Assembly (NCBI GenBank): GCA_034670405.1
Contig: JAXDDX010000058.1
Coordinates: forward strand, 1,042,001 to 1,106,000
Source: Hoplostethus atlanticus
Taxonomy: Eukaryota > Chordata > Actinopteri > Trachichthyiformes > Trachichthyidae
Length of the DNA stretch: 64,000 nucleotides
Reading direction: 5' to 3'
The translations under genes were made by a program, and so were the position numbers. Under the pieces are notes generated by a model, which was not told the origin of the DNA, did not search any database, and was given only the letters and a program-made list of their open reading frames with translations. Positions 41,501 to 52,849 of the stretch are shown here, in pieces (within the stretch, counting starts at the first letter, position 1; every line of letters begins with the position of its first letter).

Positions 41501-44500
41501 GAATTTGGGAGAACACTTAAAGAGACCCCCAGCCTGGCCCTCCAATATCTGTCCTGTCATCAGTATGCATTAGGTCAAGAGAAAGGCCTCTAAATTAGAT
41601 CAAGGCTAAATAACACTACACTGTAATGGCACTCATGGCTGTGGAAGACCACATTACACAACAGCCACCAACCATACCTGACTGCACTTTGATAGGCACT
41701 TGTAAAGATATGCATGTAGTAGTGCACAAATTATGTAGTCAGAAGTAGCCTGGATTGTCAAAATATAGGCTATATTGCTCTGGCTAGCCAATAGAGCATT
41801 AACATTTTTTCTCCTCATTTGTTATTTTTGGTCAGGAGAGTACTGTAACTGGTAGGTCATGCTTCAGAGACACCCATAGAGGGGTCAGTTCTTTTGACAG
41901 CCTAGGTGGTTCTGGACGTAACTGTTGCTGTGTGTTTGAGGTGTGTGACTGTGCCCAATCAAATCCAACCCTTGGGTTTCAACCTGATGCATGATTCTGA
42001 CCTGGACATCTTAACTATTATTTCTTAGCTGTTCTTTTCTCTTTTGTGACATATCATCACCATTTGCTTTTTAAGAAATTTGATGGGTACTTGGACACTT
42101 GTGGAATTGGGATGATTACCCAAGTAAAAGACATAAGGAAAGCATGGTTTGGGTGTGTGTGTATGTGTGTGTGTTGGACAGAGGTTTGAGGTTGAGTTTG
42201 CAGTGAAAATGTGTCCAGGTGGTTTGGGTCTGCTTGCTTCTGCAAGGTCAATCACACAATCACTTAACCATTCCTAATGCAGATTTTCTTTGTCCTTCTA
42301 TTTCTCTTCTCCTCGCTGGCTGCTGTTGTCTTTCACTGTCTTTCACATCCACTACCCCTCTTCCTGTCTCTTTCCACACCTGACCTCTCTTGACCTCTCT
42401 CCTCCCTATCATCTTTAAACCCACTTTTTCACCTCTCCCTGTTCCCCTGTTCCCCTTCCTCTCATTTTCCCACTTTTTTCTCTCCACTCTTCTTTCACTA
42501 TCTACTTAACTCTTCACCCATCCATTACCCTCTTCTATCCACCTTTCTTTCCCTTCTTTCCTACTGTTCTCCTTCCTAGGTTCCTGACTAAGCGGGAGCA
42601 GCAGCTGATGCAGAGGCGTCGCCATGCAGAGGAGCTGCTGGAGTGGAAACAGCGACTAGACCAGGAAGAGGCAGAGGTCCGTAGGATGGAGAAGGAGGCC
42701 CTGGCTGTCTGGGACGGGCAGACTGCTCGAGACAAGGACCGTGGCGCTTCAGAGAGTCGAGAAAAGTCGATCTCTGGCATCAGCCACAGCTCTAGTCACC
42801 ACCGAAGCCCAGAGCACAGGACTGACAGCGAGAAAGGTGATGCCTCACGATCTTTTCCTTACCAAAAGAATGGCTAGCTAAGATAGAGTTGTCATGTTTT
42901 AAAGTCAGAGAAATTCAGAATGGGGTGTTAAAATGGAAGGTAGGGCAGTTGGTAGGCATGTATAAACATTCATCTAAGTAAAGAAATATGACTTCATCAT
43001 ATTCTTTATCTGATTGTGTGTCCTCAGAGTGTCTGAGCGAGGGCGACTACTCCTCAGTGACACCGGAGTCCAGTATACACACAGAGAGGTCAGGGTCCCA
43101 GCCTCCAGAGAGTCCATCCTCACCACCACCTGCCTCAGTCCCTGAAACACCCTTGGCCTCTGTCCAGAGTAGCCCCGCCAACTACACCCAGGATTTCACC
43201 TCCGCTTCCCCATCACCTAGCAAACGAGTAAGCATAAATGTGATTTTTCTTTTTTCCTTTTCTTTCAGGATTTCAGTTTTTTGATTGCACAACACCCCTT
43301 AATTTCTTATGCAAGATTTCTGGTATCCTGCTTTATTCCTGCTTTTTGTGGTCCTGATCACCTCCTTGGTAAGAGCGTAAGACTTCAAAAATCAAGCTTT
43401 TATGTAGGTTAATCTCTGGTCTAATGTGGAGAATGAGATTCCTGTTCTGAAATAGTCTCAGGCCAACCTCACCCCGAGGAATTCTGTTTAGATGTTTTGG
43501 GGGAATTTAGAGCCTCCATGTCAATGAGCCATGAAAATAGACAACAAGACTTTGCAGATTGGAATGTCAGCAGTAGACAGCACTTGGCAAATGTTTGTTG
43601 TTGTTGCACTGGAGTTTGATGCTTTGCTTTATATTGTGTGTGTGCGACAAGCAAAGGGGCAACTGTAGACATTTGTTTGTTTTACTGTACTTGTAAAATA
43701 TAAATTTGAGCAAGCCCCTATGTTCTGTCCATCTCAGTGTTTATCACATCCTCAGCTAACCCTCCTTTCTCTCTCTCTTCCTTCTGTTTGGTCTCTCCAG
43801 TCTCCTCCAGCCAAAGGCAGCTTCAGCACTGCTGCCTCTCAGTCAGATGGCAGCAGCATCAACACCAAAGTGCAGCTCCACTCTACCTCCCGGACCACCA
43901 GCCATACACAGACCCAGCCCTGCACACAGCCCTCCGAAACCCCCATGGCCACACAGACTGGTAAGTCAAACATCCCAACACACACACACTTAATGTGTAA
44001 CTTCTTAAATGGAGGGTAGATAATAGTTCTTCATGCCTCAGAGAAGATTGGGCGAGGAGGCGGTAAAGCAGAGAGTGGACATAATGCAGCTATATTGCTG
44101 GCACTGTGTAGTCAGGCATAATGTGATGCTGCCAGGAATGCATTATGTGAGCACTTCCCTGATACCTAACCTGCTTAGCTGTGTGATAGGAGGAGAGGAC
44201 ACTTTCTATTGCACTCAGTAAAAGCAGAGGCAGTTGTATAGGCTCAGTATTGTAACTGTTAAAGGTGGTTCCATTAGTGCTGTTGTTATTCATTTTAAGG
44301 CCGATGTTTCAACCTTTGCATATAGCCCAATTGTGCATTACAACCTTATTTATCAGTTTTGAGTCTGCAGTGCTAAGCTTTATAATACTCAGATTTGTTT
44401 GTTCATTGTGTACAAGCCAAAGCAACATGCTTAAAAATGGACTTTATACATTTCTTGTAAACAAAATATACACTAATCTCCAAAGAATTAGGTTTGAGTT

Positions 44501-47500
44501 TCACTGGGCAAAAATTGGATTAGTCTTTGCTAATCACAGAGTTCTGGCACCGATTTAGCATTCTAACTGTGATTTACCATCTAAATTTGCTTCAGAACCC
44601 ATGTCAGACCAGAGCGACATAGAGAGCCGTATCCGGGCCCTGAAGGAAGAACTCAGGAAACGCAAGTCTATGGCCTACCAGTTGAAGAAAGAGCAGAAAA
44701 AGAGGCACAAGGAGCGCCTGAAGGCACAGGAAGCCAGCCTATTGAAGCAGCTGGAGGTAAATGTGTGTTTGTGTGTTGGGAGGTGCTGATAGATGGTTGT
44801 TTGGTCTTGGTTTGTTTTGGTGTTTTCAAACCACATGCACATCACTGAGTCTGGGACAGTGTATTTGTAAATGTTGGTCTTTGTGTGCATATCTAAAACG
44901 TTTTTTAATTTGTTCTTCCAGTCCTATAATGACTTCATCCAAAAGACCAAGGCAGAACTGAACAAGGAGCCAGACACAACATCTGCTGCTGAGCCCCAGA
45001 TCAAAGCTCCCACCTCAGACTCAGAAAAGCCCAGGATCAGACCAATTCCCCCACACAGGTACCATAAACAATTGCCAACATGACACTGCTTGCCTGTGGT
45101 GTACCATATATATGTATATATATATATACTGATGGGTATATATGACTGAGGGTGTTAAAATTAAAATAAAAAAATCCCACCTCCTCAGGACTGAAACCAG
45201 CAAAAGCTTCAAGATTGTCTCAGACTCCGAGAGGACCCACCCTGATTCTCCATTAGACCTCGGTGGGTGTTTGATTCATACTGATCACAACTGTTTTAAT
45301 TCTTTTTGTATATACAATATTTGTTTCAACATGTGTTCTGACAGTAGATGTTCTCCTATTGTGGTGTTCATAGATGACCTTACTCCACCTGGTCATAGTA
45401 GATCCACCTCAGTGCCTGAAGAGTTGTCTGATGAGGACCCACCAACAGTCACCCCAACCCCTGTATTAGGCAGCCCAGTGCGTCCTACCTCTGGCCTGAG
45501 GGGTCTGCTGTCCCCAGAGGGTCTTTCCAGGCCTGCCGCCACAGAGATCCAGTCATGTGTCACTGGGCCTGGGGATGAGAAGATTGTGTCTAATCATAGG
45601 TCGGACATTCAGAAGGAGCTGGAGGTGGCAGTAGGCTACAAGTCTGAGGATCAACATTCTGAAGGTCTCCTCAAACTGGAAGAAAGACCCAGCTCCCAGC
45701 AGAAACTGTCTATATCTAAACACATCTCCTCCTCTAAAAATGAAGAACACAGATATTCTCCATCTGGTAGCCTGGAAGAAGATGGGCAAATGGGGGAATC
45801 AACTGAGGCAGAGGAGGTTGTCAAATCTACAATTTCCCGCGCAAGCAAGTCTCATTTGGCTGTTATAGAGCCCAAAACCTCAGTGCATCCAAATTACAGC
45901 TCAGATGCGGAGGCCTCTCCTCACTCAGCAAATGGTTACCACGATGACTTTGAGTCATCAGTGGAGTCCTCACCCAGGGAGGATCACCATAGTTCCAAGC
46001 CTACCTCTCCAGCTTCACCTTCACCTACAGAGATCAAGGGTTCAAGGAATGGCTCCCATAGCAGGTCCCCAGTCTATGACAGCCAAGATGAGGAGGAGGT
46101 TGAGGAGGACATTGCTGAGGAGCTGAGTCAACACTCTGGAGCTAATGGTGATAGTCACCACTCTGGAAGACTGCTAGACCTCCATAGCCAGACCAGAGAC
46201 TCTAAAGATAACACAAAGGACAACATCATCAACTCCAACTACTCGCCAACCATCTCGCCTTCTCAGACCCCACCACCTCCGGTTATGGATGAGATGTCTA
46301 GCTTTAACATTGGAGACCGGGTTCTCGTCAGCAATGTTCAGCCTGGCACCCTGAGGTTCAAAGGTCCAACCAGGTTTGCCAATGGGTTCTGGGCTGGTGT
46401 GGAGTTGGATAAGTCAGAAGGAAGCAACAATGGCACTTATGATGGAGTGGTGTACTTTGAGTGTGAGGAGCATCATGGTATCTTCGCTCCTCCAGACAAG
46501 ATCACACGCTTGCCAGAGAAGTTTGAGATCTATGCTGACACCACAGAGGATGAGGACTCGTTCTTTGACAACTTGTCGGATAAGGATGGGAATAAATGTG
46601 AAACTGATGAGAACAAATCCCAACAACAAGGAAATAATAAGAGTGAAAGAGAAGAACCGTCTCATAAGGATTACGGCTCCAGAGACAAAGGGCTTGCTGA
46701 TGAGACTGATCATCTGGATCAAAACCAGAAGAGGCAGACCTCTCTGAAGGCAAAGTCCCACCTCCACTCACATAATCAGAGAGAATCTGAGTATCCAGTG
46801 CCTAATTGCAAGACAGGGGACATCGTCTTGGAGTTTGAGGATGCACCAACTACTCTCCTCATCTCAGACATGGACAAGATAGGCCTAGGGAAGCAGAGTT
46901 TAAAGGAGATTACTACCCTCATTGAGAAGGACACAGACTCCTACCACAAGTATGTCACTCCTGTTGATCAGTCCACGGATATCAGGGATGTGGAGATTAC
47001 TCAGGGAGAAAACAAGGACAGAGACTCAATGGCCGCCTTCGCCGACAAGATCCTCAACAACTTTATGAACGATGCTGTAGAGCAGTTCACTCAGATTAAA
47101 AAGGCCAAAGAGCAGAAGATAGCAGCTGCCAACCAGATGAATGGAGACATGTTTAGTGAAAATGTTGAGGAAGGGGAGTGGGTCTCTTCAGTGGAACAGA
47201 AGGATGGCCTGCCCTTCTTCATCGATGCAGAAAAGGAGGAGCTGTCCTCTCCAGAACTGTGCAACCGACCAGTGAGGCCATGTTTTTATTTCTCTAGTCA
47301 AGATTTAATGAATATTACAAATTTATTCAACATGTTAAAAAGAATATTCATATATTTGGTAATACCAAATAAAAATGGATAGGAATGGGTTTGATAATAT
47401 CACCCAGCAAAAACCTAAGGTGAGGTAAATGATTAGAATAGAATGAGACTTTATTTGTCAATTAGCAAATCTATTGACAAAGTAGTTTTTGTCTCTTTGA

Positions 47501-49557
47501 CCTGGAAAGCTCTGGTTTTCGGGTTATGTTCATCCAAGGTCCAAATGACAGCTTCTTTCATGTTGACAGACTATTGAATTTGGTGCTCTTTCCTGTCATC
47601 CTGCTGTGTGTCAAAAGTCAGTAAGAATAGATGTTGAGGCTTGATAGCGAATGGTGCAATTAGATAGTAGTAATTTTATGGATGGTCATAACCTACATTT
47701 TTAACAAAGCATGAAATTGATTGTTCTGTATTTTTGGCACAATAGGAGAGTCCAGTATTGGGGGCTAGCGGTCAAGAGGAGCTTGCCAAGCGTCTAGCAG
47801 AGCTGGAGCTGAGCCGCGAGCTGCTGGATGAGCTGGGTGACGAGCAGGACTGGTTTGATGAGGACTTTGGCCTCAGCTCCCGCAGGGAACAGCAGAGGCT
47901 CAAACAGAAACAGAGAGAGCAAGACGAGGAGGCGAAGCTGGGAGGAGGAGGGAGGTCTGGCACATCACCAACAGCAGCCCTGGGTGGGCTGGTCACAGCG
48001 CCAGGTGGGGAACAGCAGGTCAAGACCCCACCCAGGCCTGACCTTCCTCTCCCCCTGCCCCCTAAACTACCTGAACAGCCTGCTATGGTGGTGCCCCACT
48101 CAGCTACAGATGTGGAGAAGCTGGTACATTCTGCCACTCAGGAGATCTGGGAGAGCTGTAAACTGGGAAAGGAGGGCACACTGACCCTTGCAGGGCTACC
48201 CATCCCCAAGCCTTCACAGGAGTATCTGGGTAAAGAGGCCAATGGGCATGACCAGGAGGCCCTCTGCATCCGCAGCTACAGACAGGTAAGGAAGACAACT
48301 CAGGAAACCTCAGCAAATAGATAAATATATATCTAAGGCAGCCTTACAGATAACCTAAAGGAAAGTTAATGTCATGTTTATTTTAAGCACAGTCAGTTTT
48401 ATTTAATATGAAATATTTGATAATTTAAACCCAAACAGCCAAAATCAGAAGCATTTTATGTTGTCAACTTAGACCAATCCATATCCCATTACTTTTATCT
48501 GTCCCTAGGCTGTGTATGACCTGACATGGGAGATTTTCCTGGAGATCTATGCTGAAGACCCCAATGCCCATCAGCCTCAGTGGGTCAAACCACGGCGAGT
48601 CAACTCCTCTTACGTCCACAGAGTCAAGACACCTGGAGACATAACCAAAGTCCAGGTACAGTAAATTGGCCAATCGTCAACAACAAGGAAGGAAACTACC
48701 TTTTTTTTCTACAGAGCGCAGTCTCTGATAAATCCCTAAATTATACAGCAACTCTCATTATTTTAAAAGCCAACTAACATTTTAGAATATAATAGGACTG
48801 CCAAACAATAGTTGGTTATCTGCCAAAGTGATTGGCAGTGTAGACCAAGTTACCCACCACAATCACAATTTGGCTGCTGTTAATTCCCCACCCTGGTCAT
48901 CAGTAAATTATATTGAGGGTCACAATTTAGATGTTATTAAAGGTATACAAATTCAGATGTGCTGCCATGCCTTTTACACACATGGATGTGATGAAGTGAA
49001 TTGAGCTTACATTATTTTTTGTGTTGTTGAACAGGAATTCATCACAGCAGAAGTACTGAAGCTATACAGTCTGAAGAAAGACCAGAACCAGAAGACAGAC
49101 TGGCAGAAGATGCTCAAATTTGGCAGGAAGAAACGGGACAGAGTGGATCACATACTGGTAAGAGAAAGAATCAAGAGACTTCTTTTGACTTAACTTCAGT
49201 GTTGACACACGTTTATAATATGAGCAGCTGGTGTCCTTTCCTGGACTCTTATGCCAATTTAGCACCTATCTCAAATAAAACCCTGAATTTACTGCAGTTC
49301 AGTTAAATCTTTTTGTCAGTGTTTGTGTTTATTCAAACATAGACCCTGTATGTAAGTCACTGTGCTAATTGACCCTGTTTGTCTCTCAGGTTCAGGAGCT
49401 CCATGAGGAAGAGGCTCAGTGGATCAACTACGACGAGGATGAGCTGTTCGTCAAGATGCAGCTGGCAGACAGCATCTTTGATGCATTGCTGAAGGACACT
49501 GCAAACGTTCTGACACAAATCTATGACAAGAGGGCAAAAAGAGTCACTCTCTCCTAA
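17883..49557 (+). CDS. cep350: cep350, centrosome-associated protein 350 (whole gene, 36 coding exons)
   Basis: CEP350 is a very large coiled-coil and CAP-Gly protein of the centrosome and spindle. In mammals it recruits FOP/FGFR1OP, anchors microtubules and stabilises centrioles. Coding starts at ATG 17883 (MRRSKRTG; human starts MRSSKS) in an exon with an acceptor at 17867-17869, and stops at TAA 49555-49557. Conserved blocks run in the human order: LRHIENHLEAAP, KIRTPDGKVW, GESDKENK, EALKATAASLSNRIESEA, SVINIFTK, RMSAELNYLESIEESVRQL, KFDESMTEDEIEE, KGEDDKMPP, SSIMQKLKKMR, a CAP-Gly domain, and DQDWFDEDFGLSS-like and VQELHEEEAQW segments. All splice phases agree. Exon sum is 9680 bp, two bases over a whole number of codons because of two frame breaks in exon 12. 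Predicted length is about 3225 residues (human about 3117). Exons are listed in the block entries. Confidence 0.95.
27069..27178. repeat. (TG)n/(TGCG)n microsatellite abutting the cep350 exon 11 acceptor
   Basis: About 110 bp of alternating purine-pyrimidine sequence: TG units, then TGCG units, then CGCGTG/TGCG mixtures. Only 'tgttctgcag' follows before exon 11. It produces false open frames on both strands. Confidence 0.97.
27403..27836 (+). mobile_element. non-autonomous hAT element with a BED-finger-like coding fragment
   Basis: The element starts TAGGACTGTCAA and ends TTGACAGCCCGG, imperfect terminal inverted repeats typical of hAT elements. It is flanked by near-identical 8-bp repeats, ATACACAT at 27395-27402 and GTACACAT at 27837-27844, as expected for hAT target-site duplication. 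Inside, an ATG at 27600 opens MAESSQPNSAVER...LKSLFWKYFGSWSDGKIVEPH, which resembles the start of a ZBED-type transposase leading into a BED zinc finger. The Cys-X2-Cys part that should follow is absent and the frame ends at 27914 beyond the element. It sits in cep350 intron 11, and most of the transposase is deleted. Confidence 0.8.
28623..29718 (+). CDS. cep350: cep350 exon 12, large exon interrupted by two single-base frame breaks
   Basis: The acceptor is at 28621-28622 and the donor GT at 29719. The exon matches human CEP350 from RLSPQ... through EALKATAASL, the AVSPPV block, EGPLLSEGSLSED and SVINIFTK. Reading must change frame twice. The first frame (codons from 28624) runs to ..GINY at 28932, then reads into a stop near 28990; similarity continues one base later (GSATTMDVE). 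That second frame runs to ..REAEKFSAFSSPF near 29614, then reads into a stop at 29681-29683; similarity continues one further base later (DNSKAAWEELNKGSP). The second break lies at a run of five C followed by three T (29607-29614). Both breaks are one extra base, and only the double-shifted frame matches the phase of exon 13. Sequencing or assembly error is likeliest. Confidence 0.88.
30326..38436 (+). CDS. cep350: cep350 coding exons 13-26 (central coiled-coil region, residues about 1124-1937)
   Basis: Exons: 30326-30479, 30844-31013, 31187-31373, 33291-33517, 33615-33778, 34744-34854, 35029-35169, 35342-35481, 35724-35831, 35937-36169, 36555-36769, 37086-37364, 37910-38059, 38273-38436. The early exons are Ser-rich linkers. 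From exon 17 the protein becomes helical and charged: RMSAELNYLESIEESVRQLG, then AQQQRHEHDLYELKIKAE, then a stretch with repeated Gln/Glu/Ala. Exon 23 holds the acidic SLKFDESMTEDEIEE motif and exon 24 FTMDMVRQYMKDEE and KGEDDKMPPIRKKQRG. Exon 26 ends in SSIMQKLKKMRSHMDE with a split Lys codon. This is the coiled-coil core expected to mediate scaffold assembly. Phases agree throughout. Confidence 0.92.
33846..34010 (+). repeat. SINE-like fragment in cep350 intron 17
   Basis: The order 'gatggtgcagtgagcagggggactgtcc...aaccggacatcctg...attcaacctgtcaaagtatccttgaccaacacactgaa' follows the layout of a common teleost SINE: tRNA-like head, then 'caacctgttgaagtgtccttgagcaagacactgaa'. It is diverged. 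Confidence 0.5.
35510..35560. repeat. (TTTA)n microsatellite in cep350 intron 20
   Basis: About 50 bp of ATTT repeat after a T run. It directly abuts the left arm of the inverted repeat at 35558-35634. Confidence 0.95.
37488..37650 (+). repeat. SINE-like fragment in cep350 intron 24
   Basis: The sequence 'gggcagcacagtggtgtattgaacagagactgtcc...acccggagctgaagtgtccaagacactgagtccc...ttagctgacccagcactgagcc...gagaatttccctagt' has the same arrangement as the fragment at 33846-34010, with a longer 3' part. Confidence 0.5.
38437..42579 (+). other. cep350 intron 26 (4.1 kb), with one candidate cassette exon
   Basis: This is the longest cep350 intron between coding exons. It is mostly unremarkable. 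The one segment that stands out is 40506-40628, an open, phase-compatible stretch bounded by AG and GT (see findings). The CT-rich run near 42290-42570 is the pyrimidine-rich approach to exon 27. Confidence 0.6.
42580..45262 (+). CDS. cep350: cep350 coding exons 27-32 (residues about 1938-2267)
   Basis: Exons: 42580-42836, 43028-43227, 43801-43960, 44596-44756, 44922-45058, 45189-45262. Exon 27 opens with FLTKREQQLMQRRRHAEELLEW, nearly identical to human. Exons 28-29 are Ser/Pro/Thr-rich linker. Exons 30-31 hold the conserved helix SDQSDIESRIRALKEELRKR and SYNDFIQKTKAELNK. Exon 32 is short (74 bp). Intron 32 (45263-45373, 111 bp) is divisible by three and has no in-frame stop, so its retention would insert 37 residues. 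Confidence 0.9.
45374..47271 (+). CDS. cep350: cep350 exon 33, with the CAP-Gly domain (residues about 2268-2900)
   Basis: This 1.9-kb exon starts in a poorly conserved Ser/Glu-rich region. It then encodes the CAP-Gly domain at about 46310-46515 (residues about 2580-2648): GDRVLVSNVQPGTLRF, then NGFWAGVELDKSEG, then NGTYDGVVYFEC, then HGIFAPPDKI. CAP-Gly domains bind C-terminal EEY/F tails of tubulin and EB/CLIP-type partners. The usual GKNDG motif reads GSNNG here; human CEP350 also departs from it, so this looks like a family trait rather than damage. The rest of the exon is acidic linker with the conserved helix ADKILNNFMNDAVEQFTQIKK. The donor is at 47272 after CNRP. Confidence 0.95.
47746..49557 (+). 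CDS. cep350: cep350 coding exons 34-37 (C-terminus, residues about 2901-3225)
   Basis: Exons: 47746-48285, 48509-48655, 49035-49157, 49390-49557 (stop included). They encode the most conserved part of the protein: GASGQEELAKRLAELELSRE and DWFDEDFGLSS in exon 34, AVYDLTWEIFLEIYAEDP in exon 35, DWQKMLKFGRKKRDRVDHIL in exon 36, and VQELHEEEAQWINYDEDELF through KMQLADSIFDALLKDT in exon 37. All four exons are whole numbers of codons. This end is collinear with human CEP350 to within a few residues of its C-terminus. Confidence 0.96.
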
Positions 49558-52480
49558 GAGCTTTTCAGCTTGGATTTTAACCTACAACCACTAGCTCGAT
49601 CCCAGTCTTTCCTCATCCCAATGACCTCCTGACAACCTACCGCCGCTTGGTCTTCCAGTAGTTGATGTGCCAACAGCAACCTTCAGATGCCTTCAGTCCC
49701 AACCATTACCTCTTAGCTAAACAGCTCCTAATTAAAAAATTTCTGTGATGTAATCACTGATGAATTTGCTGAATCCGCTTCAGCTCATAGGTGTATAGTG
49801 ACTACGTCATCTGTCTGACACACAAAACACCTCTTGATCGATCCAGCCTACTTAAACCTTAATATCGTCTTGTTTCAAGTCTCACCTACTGAACTGGTAC
49901 CTTCATAATTGCCAGTTGGAGAATGAGTAGACTTTTTGATAGAATGGACTGTGCCACTTGTTAGCATTTAAAGTCCATCAATGCTGCTAAGTCAATTGTT
50001 CCATAGTAGACTGTGTTGTAATATCCACTTGGAGCAAAAGTAGGTTGTTATATTTTGTATTGCGTCTTTAAGAAACTATATATGGATTCAAAAATGGCAA
50101 TGGAAAAGCAGATAACTATGTGGGAGCATTATTGAGATCAGATATTACTGTGTAAGACATTTTGCCTCCTAAATTGTAATATTTATTGTTTAGAAAATGT
50201 TAAATCAGAGGAGAAATTAACATTTGAAATTGTAAGTTATCTTGTTAAAATATAGAAAACAAAGATTATTTTAACATTTTGTAAAGCAAACCTATTGAAA
50301 TTTCTAAAGCACAAACATAAATGTGAATGTGGACATAGCAATACATTGTATAGGAGGTTAAAATGAATGTTAATTGAAACCAGAAAAGAACACAAAAAAC
50401 TATTTTTATTTTAATATTTAAATATTGCAGTATTAGTAATTAATTGAAACTGTTCTCTGTGACTTCCTTTTTTGTGCCCACAACTGTCCATTTGGTCACC
50501 AACATAATGGCAGTAGGCTCTACCTATTAGTTTTAGAATCACATAATAGAGCAGTACTGACATGCTGGATTCGAGCCTTACTTACCGTGCATACACACCG
50601 CCAGAGACTAAAGAAACCAGACGCCTACAGTCCATTTATTTTCTACCACCAGAGAAATATTGGCAGAGGTTGCCCATGGTCGTCTAGTTTCTTCCATTTG
50701 TTGCTGTGGTAAAGGTTGATGTAGCTGAACCTTTGGGCGTTGTTGCCCACAAACGGCCAATCACGTATTAGCGTTGCTATACGTTCCGCCTGTTGCTGTA
50801 ACCCTTGCCGTTTACAGCTAGCAGTCAGCTAGTTTAAATCGGCCATCAGAATGTAGCATAGAGATGTGGTTGCAAGCGTCTGAATACAGAGTTAGTCTTA
50901 CACAACATTCAGTTTAAGTGCCTCTTTAAGTTTAGTAGTAGGTTTATGAATTAGACTTGAACCTGCACCACCTTATAATGACAAACTGCTGATGTCTCAA
51001 CTTCCTTTGGACCTATTTTCCTTGAATGTCTTTTTCAACTGATATATACTACCATTTTTTCACTGATGCTTTAAGGACAACTCTTCCCTCTAACTAGTTT
51101 ACAACTACTTCCATTTCTGCCTTATTAATTGGCCTCTACCTAAGCATAGTTTAGTTGAGGTTTCTCTTTTTTTTTTTACCCTCTTTCCTTTTCCTCAACT
51201 CAGCCTGTGGACATCTTAGCATTGTTAATGGTTTTAGAACCACTGACTCACTCTAAATGTTAACTGCGTCATATCTATGTCATCCCTGCCTCTGTGTGTG
51301 TACGCAAAGTTGATTCATGTTATTGATGAATTGTATCAGGAACTAGCTTGTGCTCACTCCATTCCACACGTACACAATGGCTCAGGTCTGCAGAATGGGC
51401 AGTTGAGTCATAGATTGATATGGCTGAGCAGATGGAACAGTCAATGTCCAAGGGCTTATCTTGGTCCTTGTTATCCTCACTACTTTGATCCCAGAAGAAT
51501 ACTGTGATGTGTACAAACTTACTTTGGCATGTGTGACAATGTTTGTTCATCTGTACTGTCTGTTTTTAGCAAAAGTGACCTTAAAACGGTGGGAATGAAA
51601 GACTTAGTTGCATATTGAGTACTTTTCCTCCCACCAGTGTTTGTTTTAATAGCGGCTAAGGTGTATGTTTAAACTAAACTATATGATGTAAAAACTGGTC
51701 TGTAAATGTACCTTTTGATACCCATCTCTCCATGCTGTATGACTCCATGTCTGGTCCGTAGGCATAGGTAACTGTAATGGTGACATGAATAGTACCTGAG
51801 AAATATTTTCCACAATGCTTTATTGCAAACCCTTTAGGATTGTCTTCTTGAGTTGATTGTGTGTGGGAGGAAGGTTTGTCCCCATTTGTAACTATGCAGT
51901 ATTTGGTCATATACAGTACTGACCAAACAGCCTAGCCCTTTCCTGTAGTTTGTGAATAAGATTAGATTAAGTAAATGTTAATGGAGCTTGAAGCTGTTTG
52001 ATGTAGAGTGGAGTTGCTCCAAGTTACTGGTCCGAGTTGAGTTTCCACAGATGCTTAGCTTCAGTAAAGAGAGAGACTAACTAAATGCAAGTATATGCCA
52101 TGGAGCAGCTTCACCTTGAACCTTCAATGATTGTGTAGTTTGATCCCAATAATTAACTAAAAAAAATAGGCACAAATGATTTGATAATCAAATTAATCCT
52201 ATTAGACTAGAAAAATACCTTTTCATCTTTTGAATTGTTGAGGAATATTTATAATTATGTGCTGTGAGTGCGCAAAGTGCACTTGAAGACTTGTACAATT
52301 CTTTTATGGTGTAAATATATTACAACGGTATCCTGTCTGTCAAGTCTGACTCACTGTCCACTGTAACCTGAATGATTATTGTAAAATAAACACTGTTCGC
52401 TTTGCAAATATGTACATAGTATATATTTGTTAACTAAAATGAACTTTGACATTGTAAATAAATCTTTCATTTTGTCTGAA
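49558..52480 (+). other. cep350: cep350 3' untranslated region
   Basis: About 2.9 kb of AT-rich, non-coding sequence follows the stop codon. It includes many 'tgtaaatat' and 'attttgta' motifs and ends with two AATAAA signals (52385-52390 and 52457-52462), either of which could set the transcript end. A GC-richer stretch at about 50575-50820 ('gtgcatacacaccgcc...', '...aaacggccaatcacg') looks like an inserted interspersed repeat, family unknown. The 3' UTR extent is inferred from the signals only. Confidence 0.6.
52385..52462 (+). terminator. cep350: cep350 polyadenylation signals (two AATAAA)
   Basis: AATAAA occurs at 52385-52390 and 52457-52462, the latter in 'tgtaaataaatctttcattttgtctg', which has the T/GT-rich downstream element expected of a cleavage site. 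No AATAAA this well placed is seen between here and qsox1. Confidence 0.55.
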
Positions 52481-52849
52481 TTTAACAGAATGTCCCTTGA
52501 AATGTGCTTTAATGTATAGTATACCAAACAAAACAGTACGTTTATATGCAGTATGGGAAGCTCTACAGTCTTCAATGATATGACCTGTAGCGCTATACTA
52601 CTACAACTACTACTACTACTAATAATAATAATCTTGGTTATGTAGGTTACCAAACCTACATGAGATTTATCAGTTGGCTCCCTATCCCAACTCAGAGTAT
52701 TGAGTACTGATCATATTCTGTAAACAGCACAATTGTCATACTTTATTTATAATTCATAACTGACTGTCATAAATCCACTTGTCTATTAGGTTGATCTAAT
52801 TAGGCTTGTTTGTCATAAATGGCTATATTTCATGCTAACGTGTTTGGGT

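Noticed and set aside
46310-46515. Loss of the canonical GKNDG motif of CAP-Gly as a defect
   Set aside because: Human CEP350 has a similar non-canonical sequence at this position, so it is a family feature.
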